64,000 nt of DNA from Heloderma charlesbogerti (taxonomy: Eukaryota > Chordata > Lepidosauria > Squamata > Helodermatidae). The translations under genes and the position numbers were made by a program. Below the pieces are notes generated by a model. That model was given only the letters and a program-made list of their open reading frames with translations. It was not told the origin of the DNA and did no database searches. The stretch is from positions 1,302,001 to 1,366,000 of the forward strand of contig JANEZZ010002240.1 of NCBI GenBank assembly GCA_026122225.1. The letters are read 5' to 3'. Positions 1 to 11,640 of the stretch are shown here, piece by piece; positions within the stretch are counted from its first letter, which is position 1, and every line of letters starts with the position of its first letter.

Positions 1-45
1 AGCGGTACCTATTTATCTACTTGCAATTTCTTGCTTTCGATCATC
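1..45 (-). repeat. Sauria-type SINE fragment, cut by window start
   Basis: The first ~40 bases resemble, in reverse complement, the middle of the Sauria SINE (the stretch around AAGTAGATAAATAGGTACCG). Identity fades after about position 40, so only a piece is visible and the rest lies upstream of the window. Family recognition from memory. Confidence 0.55.
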
Positions 46-449
46 ACCCATCACAAGTGAAAGGGAAGGTCACTGTAAACAAATACATCTTCAAGAGGCA
101 TTGAAAGCTCACCACAGTTTCTGCCCCTTGAACAACTCATGGAAGGGTGTTCCAGAGGATGGGTGCTACTTCCACGAAATCCTGCTTACATGCTATTGCC
201 TGGTGACAATCTATTATACAAGCAATAGGGCCTCTTTGGAAGATCTCAGGGGTCAACTGGGTGTATATAGGGAGAGGCAGTCGGCTAGGTATCCTAGTCC
301 TGAGTTGTTTAGGGCTTTGTATGTCAACAACAAACCCTTGAACATGGCTTGGTAGCTAACTTGAAGACAGCTGTCTCTCACTCCCTCTGCCATAGCCATA
401 CTGACTTAGACTATCAAGTTCAACATTGTCTGCAGTGACTGGCAGTGGA

Positions 450-569
450 CAGTGGAGGCTGGTGGCTGCGATTTCAGTGGGCCAGGGAATCCATTCTGGG
501 TTTTAGTCAGAACCAGCCAGAACTCTGAAGGAGCTATGCAAGGTGCTGAACCCTGTCCCCCAAATAGGT
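450..569. mobile_element. Single arm of a palindromic MITE (CAGTGGAGGCTGGTGG family)
   Basis: This starts CAGTGGAGGCTGGTGGC and continues with ATCCATTCTGGGTTTTAGTC and AACCAGCCAGAACTCT. The same words form the left arm of two near-complete palindromes at 9,452-9,671 and 42,985-43,205. Here only one arm remains. Confidence 0.65.
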
Positions 570-1880
570 TCAGAATTAGCAGAATTGCCTCCATTGGCAG
601 TGTCTTTCTAGGGCTAAGAACAGGTCACTTTCCTCCTTGGAGATGCCCTTCCTGGAGATGCCAGGCACTGAACCTGAAACCTTCTACATACAACAAGGCA
701 TGTATTTCAACACTAACTCACATTTCCTCTCAACCTTAACTCTCACCATAATGATAATGCCTCCCCCACCCCCCAGTATTTGAGCCCTGTTTTCCAATGC
801 AGCACATCATGTGGATTCCATTAATAGGCATTATCTCCTGCTTTCCTCAGGAGTGTAAATGAGGTTATTTCCCTCTCTGGCACACTCATTTCTCCTAAAC
901 TGGCCAATTGTGCTACAGAATGGCAAAATTAGCTTTGAGACAGGAGCAGACAGGAATGAGACAGATGAACTATCACCCCACCTTCACCACCCCAAGCCAG
1001 AAACAGTAAGAGGACAAGGTCTTTGTCTCCCACAAAATCCCATCCTGAGAAGGCAAAATATCTGACAAGGAAAGGCCATTTGCGCTCTGCTGCTGCCATA
1101 TCAGCATTCTAGGTTGAGCCGCAGAGACTTTAAAGATGTTATTGACAATCCGTTATTCCCTTAATATGCTATTTCACTGTAATGGTCAAAATCATTACAC
1201 GGTAATACTCCCAGAGTAAATGTGTAAAATGCAATACCTTCCCCCCACCCACCCTCCCCAAACTACCAGTGTGTTATTGCCAATCTTGCCTAATACGGTA
1301 TCTCCTAAATTCTCTGCGGAGGACATAATTGCTCATTCATTCACTTAGAATAAGTCAGTCTTTTTATACACAAAAGCCTTTTGCGCAGATAAAGATTGCA
1401 GTTACAGAGAGTGCTTTCAAGTACCTGTAAATGGCAACAATAACAACAAAACCATGTTTTGCTCCAGCCTGGGAGAACCTCTTCTTGAGGCTCAAGAATG
1501 ATAACAGCCCAGAGTCAGACATTAACACATTTGCACCATTGTGGGGCATCATTAATACAACATTGAGAGGGAGCCAGGATGGCTTAAGCATCATTCAACT
1601 GCCTGTGGTACTAGAGCATGATCTGAATTGTTGATACCGAACAAGGTCATTTTTTTCCCCTTTCTTTTTTTTAGAAAGGAAAGCATTACAAAGATGAAGA
1701 AACAGTGCTTTCCTAAAGCTTTAAAAGCCCCGTTCTTGCTTGAAGAAGGGCGGGGCTCTTAAAACAGAGGCTTGCAGTCCAGCAAGAGTTCCGCCATGCT
1801 CGAGAGACCACGCAACATCACATGGTCCTCTCGGGAGTCCAGGAAGTGTTTCCGGGCTAAAAGTCTCTGTGTAAAGAGCC
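570..1880. other. Unassigned, no gene seen
   Basis: AT-rich, apparently unique DNA with C-rich patches. Open frames are short and on both strands, with no recognisable domain. At 1,724-1,761 there is a short imperfect inverted repeat (AAGCCCCGTTCTTGC against its complement around AAGAAGGGCGGGGCT). I see no transposon ends. Confidence 0.5.
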
Positions 1881-2404
1881 TAGGGATGTCGCAGATGCCC
1901 AACTGGGTCTTCAAGTCCATGCCCCCCCCAATCTGCAACCCCCAGACTGTGCCCATCAAGCCCCTGCCCTCGTTCACGCCCACTCAGGCCCTCCCAGACT
2001 CACCGCAACCCATCTGAGCAGCACCCGCCATCTTCCTCTACTGCTGCTGCATGGAACAACTGCGCCCCTCTCTGCCAAGCACTGGCAGAGAGGGAAGCAG
2101 TCGCTCTCAGTGGCAACCACAGGATGAGACCTGAGAGGGAAGCACCATTGAAGCTTCCCTCTCAGTTCCCATCCTGCTGCTGCCAAGCAACCCTGCCTCC
2201 CTCTGCCTGTGCCCAGCAGAGAGGGATGCAGTTGCTCTCTGTGAGCTGACTGGGAAGCAGCTCACTGGGGAAGCGGGTGACCACTCACAGGAGTTCCTGT
2301 GAACCACCAGCCGGCTCGCGTCCCAGCATGAGCAGGTGCGGGCAGTGGGCGGGGATCTGGCGAGCAGGTCATAGGGCAGACTCAGGTGAGTACACCCATC
2401 CCCA
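1881..2404. mobile_element. hAT non-autonomous element, type 2 arms (copy T)
   Basis: Left tip TAGGGATGTCGCAGATGCC, right tip ending CATCCCCA. Flanking 8-mers AAAGAGCC (1,873-1,880) and AAAGAGCT (2,405-2,412) match at 7 of 8, the target-site duplication length of hAT transposons. The left arm resembles the arms of copies at 34,033 and 37,318 (ACTGGGTCT, GTGCCCATCAAGCCCCTGCC). The interior differs: GC-rich, with CTCTCTGCC/GGCAGAGAGG inverted words instead of an AT-rich core. Both arms carry a donor-like GGTGAGT (right, 2,384) or its complement ACTCACC (left, 1,999). Confidence 0.8.
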
Positions 2405-3630
2405 AAAGAGCTTCACCATGGTGCAACAGCAAGCAGGACATGTTCAGAGCTAAAAAGCTGAGAGCAGATCCCTTGGCCACCTCCTACATTTGCAAGGTAA
2501 ACAGAACATCTGTCCCTCCTCCCCAATGAGACATTTTGTCAAAATCCTCCCCCTCCCCAGCCTCTATTGATGGAGTCTTAATTTCAGTGGCAACCCCCAC
2601 AAACTGCCAAAAAATAAAGCCACAAATATTTTGGCACAGCATTACAATTTTCCTAACCACAATATATTGCGCCCGGTTAAAATGCAAAATATTTTGGGCT
2701 AACTTGGTCCTGAGTGGTTAATGAAGACCCATCTGCTTTACAAAAGACCTGCCCCTGGTGAAGACCAAAACAGCTAGAACTAGTTTCTTGATGTGAACAA
2801 ACACAGCTGCTTGCATGTTTGGACTCTCCTTGGGGGCATAGCTATGGAGATTCTCATGATGAGCATCTGCATCAAAATTCACCACTATACTACTGGGCAG
2901 AGGAAGGAGCAATGAGAGAAAAGTAACTAAGTAGACTGCAATTTGACTAATAATAGTTTCATATTGGAAGTAGGGATAGACATATCAGTCTAAGTTTGTC
3001 TTGTCTCAGTCTCACATATCTTCAAAGCAAGGTGCATTCTGTTTCCATATTAACTTCTTTTTCTAAGAAAACATGAAATTCTATTGTGTGTGTTTTTAAC
3101 TATTGAACTACTTACAGTCTTCCAAGGTGGTCCAAAGGCTGCCTTTTAATCAAAGTTTCTTCTTTTTTAACTAAGTAATAGCCACTTCAAATGGTGAGAA
3201 AGTGTGGTTGCTGCCAAATTCATTGAAACTGAGGTTGCAATGACTCTTGGGAGTGACAGGTCCTGTCCCTTCCAGGGAACTGATACAAGAAAATGTGTCT
3301 GCTCTCAGGTACCCATGGGACAGCCATCTTCTTTCCCAAACAATCTCATTGTACTACTCACACTTTGACATTATACAAGAAAAGAAGATGGCTGCTGTAT
3401 TTCGAACACTGATTTCCCAGCATGCCAGATTGTGTAGAGTGCCTCCATGGATACAGGAGGCTCTCCTCTTCAGAAAGTCACCTTACATGAGTACAGGGTA
3501 ATGAAAGTGACAACAGAGAGGTGGGGCTCTCCCCCTCATTTGTTTAGTATACTCAGATGTAGAACACCTGAATAGGGCTCCAGTCTAATGTACAAGCCAC
3601 AGTATGCAATAGGCTGGATGTACATTGGAA
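2405..3630. other. Unassigned, no gene seen
   Basis: No repeat ends, conserved frame or RNA gene recognised. Frames at 2,536-2,721 and 3,247-3,501 are short and without similarity I know. Confidence 0.45.
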
Positions 3631-3800
3631 CTAGGGATGCTGGAGAAATTTGAGATGGAGTAAAATGAGCTCGGATTTCTAAGCATCCAACCTGCGGAAT
3701 CCACTGCAGAATGACCGCCTCAGGCCACACAGAGTCCATGGACTGCCATACCATGCTGGACATACCCACCACATTAGGGGTGCTGAAAGATTTCATTCAG
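3631..3800. mobile_element. Truncated hAT MITE, type 3
   Basis: Starts with the tip CTAGGGATGCTGGAGAAATT and follows the first ~100 bp of the complete copy at 19,217 (shared words GAGCTCGGATTTCTAAGCAT, ACCTGCGGAATCCACTG, CAGAGTCCATGGACT). The right half is missing. Confidence 0.7.
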
Positions 3801-3930
3801 TCCACATTTTTAAGTAATCCTCCACCTTGGTTCACGCTTTCTGGACTAATATATAAATTGGAAACAGTTATACTGTGGCAGTGGCTTTCGCACATGACTC
3901 ATTTTTGTGATACAGTTCTTGGCTAAACGC

Positions 3931-4835
3931 TAGGGATGTACAAAAATTCCGCCATGGATCTTGGGGAGGCCGAATGCCAGCACATTCGGCCCCCTGAAAT
4001 CGGTGGTGGAACGGCCTGCCACCCCCCCCCCGCCACCCCCCTGGGACGAGACTTACCTTGGGCGGATCTTCCTGGCGGCGGCGGCTCCCATGGCGGCTCC
4101 AGCGGTGGTTCGGTGGCAGCGGCAGCCGGTCATCTGACCAGCTGCCGCCACCACCATTTCCTGTTTTTTTTAAAAAAAAAAAACGTGATAGGCTACGTAA
4201 AGATTTACGTAGCCTATCATGGCTGACTTTTTAAAACAAAAAACAAAAATGCGCGTACGCAAATGGCGGTGGCCATGGCCGCCGCCATTTGCGTTCCTTA
4301 TTTTGGCACATCTTAGTCTACGTAAACATTTACGTAGACTAAGACGGCGAAAATAAGGGGAACGCAAATAGCGTAGCATCTACGCTATTTGCATTCCCCT
4401 TATTTTCACCGTCTTAGTCTACATAAATGTTTACGTAGACTAAGACGTGCCAAAATAAGGAAGGCAAATGGCGGCGGACACGGTCAACGCCATTTGCATA
4501 CGTGCGGTTTTTTGTGGGTTTTTTAGTCAGTCATGATAGGCTACGTAAACATTTATGTAGCCTATCACGGCTGACTGCAGGGACGCAAATGGCAGCGGCT
4601 ATGGCCGCCGCCATTTGCATCCCTGCTAGCCAGCGGCCGGATGTCTGGCTGCTGGCGGAGCTGGACGGCGGCTCCACAAAATCCCTGCGGAGCACAGCCA
4701 GCCAGCCAGAATTCCAGGGGGGAGGTATGGAGTGCCTCCCCCCCCCCAGCGAGGATTCCAGAGGGAGGGACGGAGCGCCTCTCCCCCAACCATAAACATA
4801 ATCGGCGAAAGGTAAGTACCTGTCGTACATCCCTA
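3931..4835. mobile_element. hAT hairpin-array element, type 1 (copy A), complete
   Basis: 905 bp. Tips TAGGGATGTAC and GTACATCCCTA. Perfect 8-bp direct repeat CTAAACGC at 3,923-3,930 and 4,836-4,843, so hAT. Outer arms hold GGCCGAATGCCAGCACATTC and GC-rich DNA. The interior is a chain of short palindromes in nearly mirrored order: P1 (half TGATAGGCTACGTAAA) at 4,185-4,221, P2 (half ACGCAAATGGCGG) at 4,255-4,293, P3 (half TAGTCTACGTAAA) at 4,314-4,341, a central AT palindrome at 4,361-4,398, P3 at 4,415-4,442, P2 at 4,465-4,498, P1 at 4,531-4,571, then an extra P2 at 4,583-4,622. AAGGTAAGT lies in each arm facing outward (4,809-4,817; complement near 4,052). No transposase frame. Confidence 0.9.
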
Positions 4836-4843
4836 CTAAACGC

Positions 4844-4926
4844 GCACACACACACACGTGTGTGTGTGTGTGCACATTGGTGTGTGTGTGTGTATGTGTG
4901 TACACACACACATACACACACACACA
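4844..4926. repeat. (CA)n/(TG)n compound microsatellite
   Basis: Alternating CA and TG runs directly abutting the right target duplication of copy A. The overlapping His/Thr- and Cys/Val-rich frames on both strands are artefacts of this repeat. Confidence 0.95.
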
Positions 4927-5487
4927 AATGCACAATTTAGGAGAAAGCATACGAAGATATGCATTTTAGGGTGAAATGCACATGATGTGTATTTTGTGAA
5001 AAAATGTGTGTTTAAATTAAGGGAAACTTCCACATCTGTTGGGTTTTTTAATTAAAAAATGCAGATTGATGTGGAAATGGAATGTAACACAGATGTGAAT
5101 GAATACTTTCAAAGTTGATGTGAAGTGGAAATAGACCTTACTGTGTCTCCCTATGCCACATGGACCAGGGTCATCACATTGAGACACACTTTTCACAGTT
5201 TCCACATTCCCAGCATAAACATTAGTAAGCTATGGATTTGTACAGTTTTGCAGCATGACAACATTGATGAAAAGCTAATGTATTCTTCTCAAAAAAGCAT
5301 AATTGCTTTATATCATGGGTGGAGAAGGATAATTTACTGAATGTCATTTCATTAATTAGCAACAAGTATGAAAGCCTGGAATGCATTAACATCTATGATC
5401 TTCAGTATGACTGACTATTCAACAGTATTAATGCATTAAAATAGCTTAAATATTGAAAAGACTTTCTGAAGAAACCAGAATGACCTG
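4927..5487. other. Unassigned AT-rich DNA
   Basis: Contains words like GGGTGAAATGCACATGATG and a short AATTAAAAAATGC context that resemble the AT-rich interiors of type 3 hAT MITEs, but no tips are visible. No gene seen. Confidence 0.4.
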
Positions 5488-5967
5488 TGGGTGCAATCCT
5501 ATTGATTGTGCTCCTGCTGGATGGAAGCCTCTGATCTCAGAGCCTTCAAACAATCCTGTTCCCTGCCAGGCTGCTGCTCACAGGATGGGAGGAGTGAGAG
5601 AGATGATTTTGCCTCCTTCCTCCCACCCCTCCAGATACAAAAATCCATGTTCTTATCAGCAGTGGGCAGGGGTAGGTGAAGGAGAGGCCATATGATTCTG
5701 AAGATCCTGGTATCTCCTCCCCCCCCTCCCTTTCCTGGCCACTGGAACACCCCTTTTTGAATCTTTATGAGGTTGTCCAAGGTCACTGATGCCACCTCAG
5801 AAAGCAGCCACCATGGTTCTTTCCAATATATAGGTCTCCCCCTTCTGAATCCAATATAGGTCTCCCCCTTCTGAAATCATAGCAATGCTTATGGCCTAGG
5901 GACGGGGAGAATATGAAATATCCTATGGTCTCTGGGATGCTCTCCAGAGACATAGGATTGCACCCTT
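5488..5967. mobile_element. MITE with GGGTGCAATCCTAT inverted tips (copy X1)
   Basis: Left tip TGGGTGCAATCCTAT, right tip ATAGGATTGCACCC: a 13-14 bp terminal inverted repeat shared with elements at 18,863 and 23,189. The GC-rich interior is partly repeated at 5,990-6,240 (shared CCTGCCAGGCTGCTGCTCAC-like block), suggesting a second degraded relative next to it. A clean 8-bp duplication is not evident. At 5,829-5,874 a ~25-bp unit with TATAGGTCTCCCCCTTCTGA is duplicated in tandem. Confidence 0.6.
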
Positions 5968-5989
5968 AGAGACCAGTCACATCTGTCTG

Positions 5990-6240
5990 AGGGTGGAAGA
6001 ATGGACACCTCCGATCTCGAAGGCTTCCCAGTATCCAGGGCCCTGCTGGGCTGCTGCTGGCAGGGCAGGAGGAGCAATGGAGGTAAATTTCACCTCTCCA
6101 TCCTCTTTTACAGCTAGATGGGCCTTGGAGTTATGCTGCTGGGAACAGGGGCAGGGAGACCGTTGGATCCAGTGGATCCACAGCCCCTCCCTTTCCCACC
6201 CACTGGCACACCCCATCCCTCGCTCAAGGTCATGACACTG
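5990..6240. repeat. Degraded relative of the X1 interior
   Basis: Blocks such as CTGCTGGGCTGCTGCTGGCA and CCTTTCCCACCCACTGGCAC parallel the interior of X1 (CCTGCCAGGCTGCTGC; CCTTTCCTGGCCACTGGAAC) in the same order. No terminal tips found. Confidence 0.45.
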
Positions 6241-8832
6241 ACCTTGGGTAAGTTAGCCACTGTGGAGACTTCCATGGCAGCTGGAAGAGACTTGCAGTCG
6301 GAGCTCTGACATCAGATTGCCCTGCTAATGCTTAAGAAGACATGATGTGACCTTATACCTAAGCAAGCCTGTTCTTAAAAAGCACCCATGGCCCTCTCAT
6401 TGCTTTCAATATTTCTTCATTCATCCCACAAATTTGGAAGGTCTATCACAATAATCTACAACGGCATCTAACAAAAGGTTTGTGGCTCACAGGGGAGCCT
6501 TTACTCCCAGGTCTTTGTTTTCTGTCTTATCTTTCTTCTTACTCTCCTGTGGATCTTAATTTGGTTGCTATGGAAGCAACTTTCAACATCCAATTAGTGG
6601 ATATAAATCCCACTGAAGTATGCTTAGCATTAGCTTAGGCTACCACTGGGTATTTCTACAAGCATCAACTGAGGCGGGGGGGAGGGCAGTTAACAAGAGA
6701 GTCAGATAAGTATTGTCGTTCATTTCTGATGTTTACAACCAAGAGACAATCATAGCTCAAGGTAGCCCCCAAGTCCCTTCCTGGTGCTTGTAATATTCAA
6801 ATGAACACATCTTCTTGCCACCAACACAACAGGAATAGATAAAAATCCATTCCTCTGGCTCTGAAACACGGCTTGCAGTTTCAATCTCTTATGAGACATG
6901 GGGACATTAAAAAAACAAAACAAACAAATTATCCTACAATGACACTTGGGGATTCTGAAAAGAAATCAAGGAATACCAGAAGAAAATCTTGAAGGACTTT
7001 TAAATCATCAGACCTCTAAAAGGGGCAGGGGGAGCCTACTTTGACCAGTCATCTATGTTAGGGGGCTGTCCAAATGAAGTTCAAGTCAGTGTGCTTTCAA
7101 AACTGTAGAATTCTGTTCAAATGGAGAAGGATAAGCTGTATTTTACCACTGTAATTCTTTTTAGACTCCCCTTCCCCCTTCATCTTCTGCCCCTTCCGGT
7201 GGCCGGATCTCCCTCAAATTGATACTTTTGGCATCTCTCCCCTTCCCCCCCTCCTCCTCTGCCCCCTCCACGTGATCTTTCCAAAGTTGATACATGTTGG
7301 AGCCCTGTCTGGACTGCTAAGAGATGGACAGAGATGCTTCGTAGGTGATCTGCTTCAGTTCAGAGCACCTCGGTGCTGTTCTGATCTGCTTCATAGCAAG
7401 ATGAGGCACCTCCAAATCTGCCCCCTTTGCCTTGCTATTCAGGCTTCAAACAGAAGCGGTGCACAGCCCTAATATAAACACAACCTTCAGTATAGTCTTT
7501 CCAGTTGCCAGTGGATTACAGCAGGAGACATTTTATTAGAAGAATCTCTGCAGATGTTTTTATAAGTGAGTATGGATGAACAGGACTTGCTTGCAGTGTG
7601 GAATGTTTTGCAGGTTTTGTAATGCTTAATTGTATGTGCAGGACTTGTTGCAATGTGCCTCCTTGTTTATTTATATATTTTACTTATGTGTTCTCCTACC
7701 TCATTTTATTATTCTTGTCATTACAGCACCATGAAGGAGGCCTTATAATAATAAAAGAGGTTGAAATGTATTGGGCTTTTTACTAATAAAACCTTGTCCA
7801 GAATCCTGAGATGATTCTCTCTTCCTTGGTGCTACCACCAAAAAAGCCCTGTCCTATGTTACACACCACACTTCCAATAAACTAAAGTTCCAATAAGCGT
7901 TTGGACACTCAGCACAAAACAGAAAGAATAACTTTGCCAGTCTTCTCCTAAATCTGCTGGAACTTTTCAAATGTGGAAGAGACTACAGCAAACCCTCTGG
8001 CTACTGTCTGAAGTGTTAATATTGTTCTAGAGAGCCATGCTGTTTGTACATGGTCTGAGCTTTTACTTTAACCTCTCCATATCGTCTGTGGCTCTCTCTA
8101 CATTTAACTGACACATTGCTTCTCTGCTTTGGGAACGCACTGTATTCATGTTTCAAACACCTGAAGGTGTTTGTAGGTGCAGAGATAGAGCCTGGGCTGA
8201 CATCAGAGTGTTTCCTTGATCGTGAAAGAGGCTTTTCTTTTTTTTCAACAGGCATTAACATTTCAAAAGGAAAAGCAAAACAACATGATGTGCTTCCATC
8301 TCTAACCTCTGATCAGATTGTGGTCACATCCGTCTGAATTTTGCTACATGTCTTAGTGGCTCTATGTTATTTTGAGGAGAAGCAAACAAATAATGTTTAT
8401 GTCATCTGGGACTATACCTCCAGTATCTCCTGCTGGCATACAGAATAACGCAATTCTTTCTCTCTCTTTTAGCCATCAGAGAATATCATCCCTTTTCATA
8501 TTCAGCTATGCTTGGTGCCTAGAAAACAAGGCAATGGCGCGACCTTTTTTCATTAGCTGGAAAGAACCTAGTAAAACTCTGCCTCAGACAATTTCAGATT
8601 TCCTCACAAGTTTCTAATGCACAGCAGGGGCTAATGAGATAGACATGTAAGTCAGTCTGCAGATGCACACACACATGCCATCACGAAGCTAATCATCATT
8701 TCCCCTCTGCCATGACTATTTTGTTTTAAACAGAGTGACCTAAAGTGATCACTAGATGAAGAATACCTACAGTACAGTACAACACCTTAACTTGTGCAGT
8801 TCTCTGTGTGTGTGTGTGATTTCCTGATCAGT
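6241..8832. other. Unassigned; one possible hAT right tip at 7,471
   Basis: Mostly unique AT-rich DNA. Around 7,435-7,471 the sequence ends GGTGCACAGCCCTA. Its complement, TAGGGCTGTGCACC, resembles the tip of the hAT element at 40,487 (TAGAGCTGTGAGCAC), so a truncated relative may lie upstream of 7,471. Nothing else recognised; frames are short and unconvincing. Confidence 0.4.
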
Positions 8833-9352
8833 CACTTGAGCACCTGGAGTAGTGTGTTCAGTTCTGGGCACCACACTTTAAGAAGGATGCAGACAAGCTG
8901 GAGATGGTTCAGAGGAGGGCAACAAAGATGATCAGGGGACTGGAAACAAAGCCCTATGAGGAGAGACTGAAAGAACTGGGCATCTTTAGCCTTGACAAGA
9001 GAAGACTGAGGGGAGATATGGTAATGCTCTTCAAGTCCTTGAAAGGTTATCACAGAGAGGAAGGCCAGGATCTCTTCTCCATCATCCCAGGGACCAGGAC
9101 ACGGAATAATGGGCTCAAGTGACAGGAAGCCAGATTCCGGCTGAACTTCAGGAAAAACGTCCTGATGGTTAGAGCACTATGACAATGGAACCCATGACCT
9201 AAGGAGGTGGTGGGCTCTCCCACACTGGAGGCATTCAAGACGAGGCTGGACAGCCATCTGTCAGGGATGCTCTGACCTGGATTCCTGCATTGAGCAGGGG
9301 GTTGGACTCGATGGTCATGTAGGTCCCTTCTATTCTACAATTCTATGATTCA
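8833..9352 (+). pseudogene. CR1 LINE 3' end (ORF2 C-terminus plus tail)
   Basis: The plus strand encodes the end of a chicken-repeat-1 type reverse-transcriptase protein: a frame from 8,904 to 9,120 reads through [13 protein letters not shown], the typical CR1 region after the RT domain, and [15 protein letters not shown]. It continues after a stop at 9,119-9,121 as FRLNFRKNVLM and TLEAFKTRLDSHLSGM. The 3' tail ends TTCTACAATTCTATGATTC, matching the short ATTCTATG repeats typical of CR1. Only the last few hundred bases of a 5'-truncated copy remain; it cannot code for a working enzyme. Confidence 0.85.
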
Positions 9353-9451
9353 AAGACACTAGCTCTATGCAGGCATGCAGCCACACAGTATGTAGATCTG
9401 TATGACAAGCAGGTACAACAGAGTCCTCTCCATGCCTGGAGTACCTGTACC

Positions 9452-9671
9452 CAGTGGAGGCTGGTGGCTCTGATTTTGCTGGGGCTGTCAATCCATTCTG
9501 GGTTTCCATCAGAACCAGCCAGAACTCTAAAAGTCCTATCCAAAGTGCTGAACTCTTTCTCCAAAATGGGTTCCACACCTTGGATCACTCCTTTAGACTT
9601 TTGGCTGGTTCTGATTGAAACCCAGAATGGATTTACATCCCCATCAAAATCAGAGCCACCAGCCTCCACAG
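9452..9671. mobile_element. Palindromic MITE (CAGTGGAGGCTGGTGG family), full copy
   Basis: About 220 bp that fold into one long hairpin: the left arm (CAGTGGAGGCTGGTGGCTCT, ATCCATTCTGGGTTTC, AACCAGCCAGAACTCT) is mirrored by the right arm (AGACTTTTGGCTGGTTCTGA, GAAACCCAGAATGGAT, AGAGCCACCAGCCTCCACAG). Non-coding; same family as 450 and 42,985. Confidence 0.85.
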
Positions 9672-11640
9672 GCTGTATCTGTTGGATTTGGCTGCTGCAG
9701 CCTGCAAATGGGTGGGAATTTGTTTCAGTTTGTGAGTTTTGTTAAATTCTTATCAAAAACAAAGTTCTTCATATTCCAAGTGAGGAAGAACTTGAGATTT
9801 TAAAAGTCTGAATGAGGGAGAAAGTGAAGCTGACAGATTTGCCTTCTCTAGGCTATGGCTGCTCGAATCAACAAAATGCATGCTCACTAAAGTCCTCCAA
9901 ATTCCATCTTGAAGCTCATTCCAGCTCAAATCTGTATCAGATTGTGAGCTTTGTTGTTTTTTTCCCCATGAAAATGATCTGCATTTCCACGCATGTATTT
10001 CCAAATATACACATGAATTGTGCGCACCTTTGAAATGCACACATTCTTCTCCCATTGATTAAAGAGTTTTTGTATGAATTTTTCAAAAGAGCACATTTCT
10101 TCACATGCATTTTTCAAATGCACACATGCTCTCAAGTGCTGCTTTGGGGGGGGGGGTCTGCAAATCACATTGCAAGCTTGGAAATGTATGGACGCCAAGC
10201 ACAGATTGCATCTGAGTCTGTGTTTGGTCTAGAAGGTGAAAACTGGGTAAAAATCCTGATAAAAAATGAACTGAAATGAATTTCTCATACATTGCTGCCC
10301 TAGGCAGGGGGAGTGCACACACAGAGGCCCCACTCCCAAACATCTCCACACACCCCAGTATGTACTCTTTGAGCATTTAGTGCAAAGACCTGAAGAGGTT
10401 CTGCAACAAGTGCATCTAGTTCCAATGTCTGCTACCAATGTCTCTTAGCCATGATGGCTACCTGGAAACACAAAAGAAGGATCTATATCCAGCTTGTCCC
10501 CCTAGTTCCCACAGTGGAATGAGGTGCCAAAGGAATACCTGCATAAGAACTCAATGCAGAGTTAGGCTAGCTATATAGGCATAGCAGGGCTACTGAGAAA
10601 CAAGGGGGAGGAATCAGCATTCTCCATGGAGCCCCAACGTTTGGAGAAGGAGTAAAAATATTTGTGGGGGGATGTAAGTGGGGGGGGGATGAGTTCAATG
10701 AGGACTGAACATGTTCAGTAAGCACAGAATGCTGACTGACAGTTGGCAGAGGCAACTGAGAACTGAGGAGAGGGGAGAATAGAATACAGTATCCTCTAAA
10801 AGGGCATGGCTGTAACCCTGGAGCATTCAACACTGAAACCTTTTCTTGCAGGTCCCACTTCCATGGATCTAGCGTGTGCTACACTTTTGCCCTCCCCCAT
10901 CCCCATTTTCATGTGGGGGGAGTTCAACCCACAGCACATTAAAACATCAGTGGATGTGGCTTGAAAACTTGGAATGGGGCTTTCTTCATAACTATAGGTG
11001 CCATTATGATGTCAATAGAATTCTTTCATATCCATCCTAGCATTTACAATATCACAAGCAGCATTAGAATATCAATGGAGTTCCATTGTGTTTGCCGTTT
11101 TATTTTTCTCTCTGCATCCTCCTGGGAAAATAGACAATAAACACAGTGGCACGGCACGGCTGCTGAATTTAATCCTAACAATGCCAAGGAAGCTTTGAGC
11201 TAAAACCAGCTCACCATCTTCAGTTTGTTATATTGTGAATGAACATTATATTCATTCACTATATGAATGGTGTGTAAGGATCCCTGCAAGATGTACAGCA
11301 GACATACAAAGAGAGTTAATGTTGAAGTGGCTCACAATGCCTTGGCTAAGCCTCCTCAAGCAAGACTCTTCACGTATTACTCTCTCAGAATTTCCTATGC
11401 TGAATAATAATGGTCAGTTTTGTTTTTAAGAGAGATGATTGCAAGCAAGATTGCTTTTCCTGGAGCAAAGCATCAGAAGGAGAAGAAAGCCTGAAGCAGT
11501 TTCTTTCAGTGCAGTTGAAATGTTTTAGTATTCTAATGATGGACTCATTCTAAATATACATTAATGGAATTAGAAATATACATGTGTATGCATTGAATTC
11601 AATCCCAACCTCTGCACAGTGTCATAAGTGTCTGCACAGT
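9672..11640. other. Unassigned; no gene seen
   Basis: 9,725-10,300 has repeated AT-rich words (TTGTGAGTTTTGTT, GTGAGCTTTGTTG, TTTTTCAAATGCACACATG) reminiscent of degraded type 3 hAT interiors. No tip pair is visible. A G-run lies at 10,146-10,156. The remainder is unique DNA. Confidence 0.4.

Noticed and set aside
3931..4835. Reading the hairpins as microRNA precursors
   Set aside because: Stems of ~15-20 bp with tiny loops are short for a canonical pre-miRNA and nothing in the sequence shows processing; kept only as a small-RNA test.
4531..4950. 139-codon minus-strand frame across copy A and the CA repeat
   Set aside because: It crosses a transposon boundary and a microsatellite, so it cannot be one gene.
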